From Candidatus Thalassarchaeum sp. (GTDB lineage: Archaea; Thermoplasmatota; Poseidoniia; Poseidoniales; Thalassarchaeaceae), in assembly GCA_022451235.1 (NCBI GenBank), contig JAKUOA010000001.1:104401-148776 (forward strand): a stretch of 44,376 nucleotides of DNA, written 5' to 3'. Shown here in pieces: positions 42,480 through 44,376 of the stretch (positions within the stretch are counted from its first letter, which is position 1; every line of letters begins with the position of its first letter). Under the pieces are notes generated by a model. That model was not told the DNA's origin, did no database searches, and saw nothing but the letters and a program-made list of their open reading frames with translations. Both the position numbers and the translations under genes were made by a program.

Positions 42480-44376
42480 TTATTGGTCCCACCAATTGGA
42501 GGATTCGGTCTCGGTAGCTTCAGGTGTTTCAATTGCTAAATTTTCCTCTAATTCACCCATTTGTGCGGCCAGTTCCAATTCCAACATTTTTTCTTCCATC
42601 GCCTCTTTTGCATTCTTGGAAGCGGCCTTCCTAGCGTTCCTTCGACGTTTCCACCTACTAATAGCAAGGCCTAGGAATACTAGAACTACCAATATGTATT
42701 GAACAACTTCGCCGAGAATGAACATATAACTAACTTCAACGCTCCAAGAAATCGTATCATGTTCACGATAACATTGCGGCCAATTTTCCGCCTCAGGGCA
42801 AACAGGTGTCCGGTAACTTAGAATCTGTTTGCCATCAATTACGCCTACAGAACCCAATCCCTTCTCACTTTCGAAATGATTTATTCTAATGGAATCCGGC
42901 ATTGTGATTTCTAACCGAGCGGAACTTTTGATTAATCCCCAAAGTGTATATTCCATTATCGGTGGGACTACCGAATAGAATATCGCGCTCTCAGAACTTA
43001 CCCCGTAATCGGAGAATTCTAGCCCTAGGTCGGTAAGAGCAGATGCTAGAGGATTTGCCTCAATTGTAGCCGGTGCTAAACTAATTTTTACTTCATCTTC
43101 AACACTGTGCAAAAGAGCGATTGTTAACGATGAACTCGAAACTCTGACGCCTATCTCAATAGGGTTGGTATCACTAATTTCCATATTCATTGGCATTTCC
43201 ATTGGTGGTATTTCTAATTTGATAGGAAGTGGTTCAATATCCAAGTTTGATTCTAGGGTTTCTGTACCTAAAATGAGCTCCTGGGAACCTATTTTTTCTA
43301 ATTCTTCGAATGCTATCTCGATCTCATCCATTAGTGCATTAGACAAACCAATTAGCCCTGAATTTGAAACCTCAAAATTGTAGTCACCACTAGATAATGG
43401 GATCATTGCTTGTTGTTCTGAACCCGACAATAAACCCCCAGGTTTTCTGTCTCCAATTGCAATTATTCTACGTATTATATCTGCAGGAATGGGACTAATC
43501 TCCATGTTTTCCTCGTCAACTAGATTTATTCCTAGTCGATATATTTCAAGGGTGATATCTGCTGTAAATTCAAACTCTACAGCTGCCTGCGTTTCTCTAA
43601 CTGCCAGTCTCTCAATTTCCATTTCTACATCCATGGAAACACAGGTTTCCTGTGTCGAACTACAAATCAAATCTTCACTATCATCGGTGCATTCTGTAGG
43701 GTCTCCCGCCCCTCCTCGACCATTCTCTAGACAAATTGCCTGCTTCCAATCATAGGATCTAGATCCTCGTATACCCAGGTTTTCATTTGCAGTAGAATTA
43801 GAATGAAATTCTAAGATGTCTGTATCTGAACCATCCAGATCTAACCATTCGGGTAAAAGCACATACATGCTAGTATCTGTGGAGGGGAAATTTTCTGGTA
43901 ACCCATCATTAAGGAAAGAGAGGTCTACCTCTAATTCTAATTCCAATACACTCATTATTGAAGCCAAATCTTCATCGGTTAATATGGATAAATCTAGACT
44001 TGAAATATCTCCCTCAGCATGTTGAATAAACTGGTTGACGATTTTTGATACCTGCATTTCAGACGGAACTGTACCAGTCTGTAAAATTACAGGATAGGTA
44101 CTTGCCATTGCTCCAGAATTTCCCAAACAATATCTGTAAGCCAGATTTTCTTGACAGGTGGAACCGGGTTGGTGAATGAAATCTAATCCACCTGAATCAT
44201 GTGCAGTAGAAAAAAATGGAGTTTGGAATAAAACATCTACCCCGAGATATTCTGTAAATGTTTCAGAAAGAGATTCTATTGGAAAAGATGTCAACATGTC
44301 ATAAACGTCAACATCTAATTCGGAGTCAAACATTCTTATTCCATCTGAGGTGACTGAGTCTAGTTTAATTGTTGAA
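42480..44376 (-). CDS. Large surface protein with C-terminal membrane anchor (5' end outside window)
   Basis: The frame is open to the window edge (STIKLDSVTSDGIR before the first internal Met at 44333), so the N-terminus is missing. About 630 residues are visible. The long extracellular part is acidic, with several Cys pairs (STCQENLAYRYC, CLENGRGGAGDPTEC, CSSTQETC) and beta-rich segments. A membrane helix near residues 537-559 (counting from the Met at 44333; FILGEVVQYILVVLVFLGLAI) is followed by a basic stretch and then a Glu-rich helix (KNAKEAMEEKMLELELAAQM), ending NWWDQ. No family is recognised. Architecture matches the subtilisin and beta-helix proteins in the window. It converges with uvrC across 12 bases. 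Confidence 0.7.
   Translation of the reverse strand, partial: STIKLDSVTSDGIRMFDSELDVDVYDMLTSFPIESLSETFTEYLGVDVLFQTPFFSTAHDSGGLDFIHQPGSTCQENLAYRYCLGNSGAMASTYPVILQTGTVPSEMQVSKIVNQFIQHAEGDISSLDLSILTDEDLASIMSVLELELEVDLSFLNDGLPENFPSTDTSMYVLLPEWLDLDGSDTDILEFHSNSTANENLGIRGSRSYDWKQAICLENGRGGAGDPTECTDDSEDLICSSTQETCVSMDVEMEIERLAVRETQAAVEFEFTADITLEIYRLGINLVDEENMEISPIPADIIRRIIAIGDRKPGGLLSGSEQQAMIPLSSGDYNFEVSNSGLIGLSNALMDEIEIAFEELEKIGSQELILGTETLESNLDIEPLPIKLEIPPMEMPMNMEISDTNPIEIGVRVSSSSLTIALLHSVEDEVKISLAPATIEANPLASALTDLGLEFSDYGVSSESAIFYSVVPPIMEYTLWGLIKSSARLEITMPDSIRINHFESEKGLGSVGVIDGKQILSYRTPVCPEAENWPQCYREHDTISWSVEVSYMFILGEVVQYILVVLVFLGLAISRWKRRRNARKAASKNAKEAMEEKMLELELAAQMGELEENLAIETPEATETESSNWWDQ

Overview
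The window is a dense, mostly single-copy stretch of archaeal chromosome. Clear archaeal markers are RNA polymerase subunit Rpo6/RpoK, RadA, a Hel308 helicase, a KEOPS Cgi121-like protein, an RqcH/NFACT protein and an initiator tRNA-Met of archaeal type. They sit beside genes of bacterial affinity (UvrC, tryptophan 2,3-dioxygenase, thiolase, PepF, dihydroorotase) and aerobic heme A genes (ctaA, ctaB). This mix, plus very large acidic surface proteins with a single C-terminal membrane anchor, fits a marine aerobic, protein- and lipid-degrading euryarchaeon. My best guess is Candidatus Poseidoniales (Marine Group II); this is an inference from gene content and was not checked by phylogeny.

Layout. 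Bases 1-4.1 kb: the tail of an alpha/beta hydrolase, a possible zinc metallopeptidase of unknown family, RqcH and a RimJ/RimL-like acetyltransferase. Bases 4.1-10.4 kb: tryptophan 2,3-dioxygenase behind an operator-like dyad, a thiolase, rpoK, ctaA-ctaB and a LeuA-like DRE-TIM acyltransferase. Bases 10.4-15.6 kb: a large surface subtilisin with a P-domain and four exactly 94-residue calcium/metal-binding repeats, convergent with an AstE/aspartoacylase-like M14 enzyme. Bases 15.7-22.9 kb: hotdog thioesterase, DoxX-like protein, Hel308, Cgi121, a small zinc finger protein, oligoendopeptidase F and RadA. Bases 23.0-24.6 kb: initiator tRNA-Met and dihydroorotase. Bases 24.6-28.2 kb: a beta-propeller lipoprotein, a possible small protein and a membrane-tethered double winged-helix regulator. 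Bases 28.3-33.7 kb: M29 aminopeptidase, thiamine pyrophosphokinase, an AI-2E-type permease, two glycosyltransferases and a small membrane protein. Bases 33.8-44.4 kb: a 1558-residue beta-helix/PKD surface protein, a winged-helix STAND ATPase, UvrC and a membrane protein cut by the window edge.

Themes. (1) Peptide use: surface subtilisin, PepF, M29 and M14 enzymes, and tryptophan dioxygenase together suggest protein degradation as a nutrient source. (2) Aerobic respiration: ctaA and ctaB make heme O/A for a terminal oxidase encoded elsewhere. (3) DNA maintenance: Hel308, RadA and UvrC. (4) A recurring cell-surface design: a long extracellular part, one C-terminal membrane helix and a short acidic cytoplasmic tail. 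(5) Small perfect inverted repeats lie on or next to many stop codons, including several convergent gene ends.

I saw no CRISPR array, insertion sequence, rRNA, integrase or obvious horizontally acquired island. No intergenic gap exceeds about 180 bases. Nothing here is plainly a new defence or mobile system. The best candidates for something undescribed are the HEYFH protein, the stop-codon hairpins, the dyad in front of tryptophan dioxygenase and the two unusual regulators.
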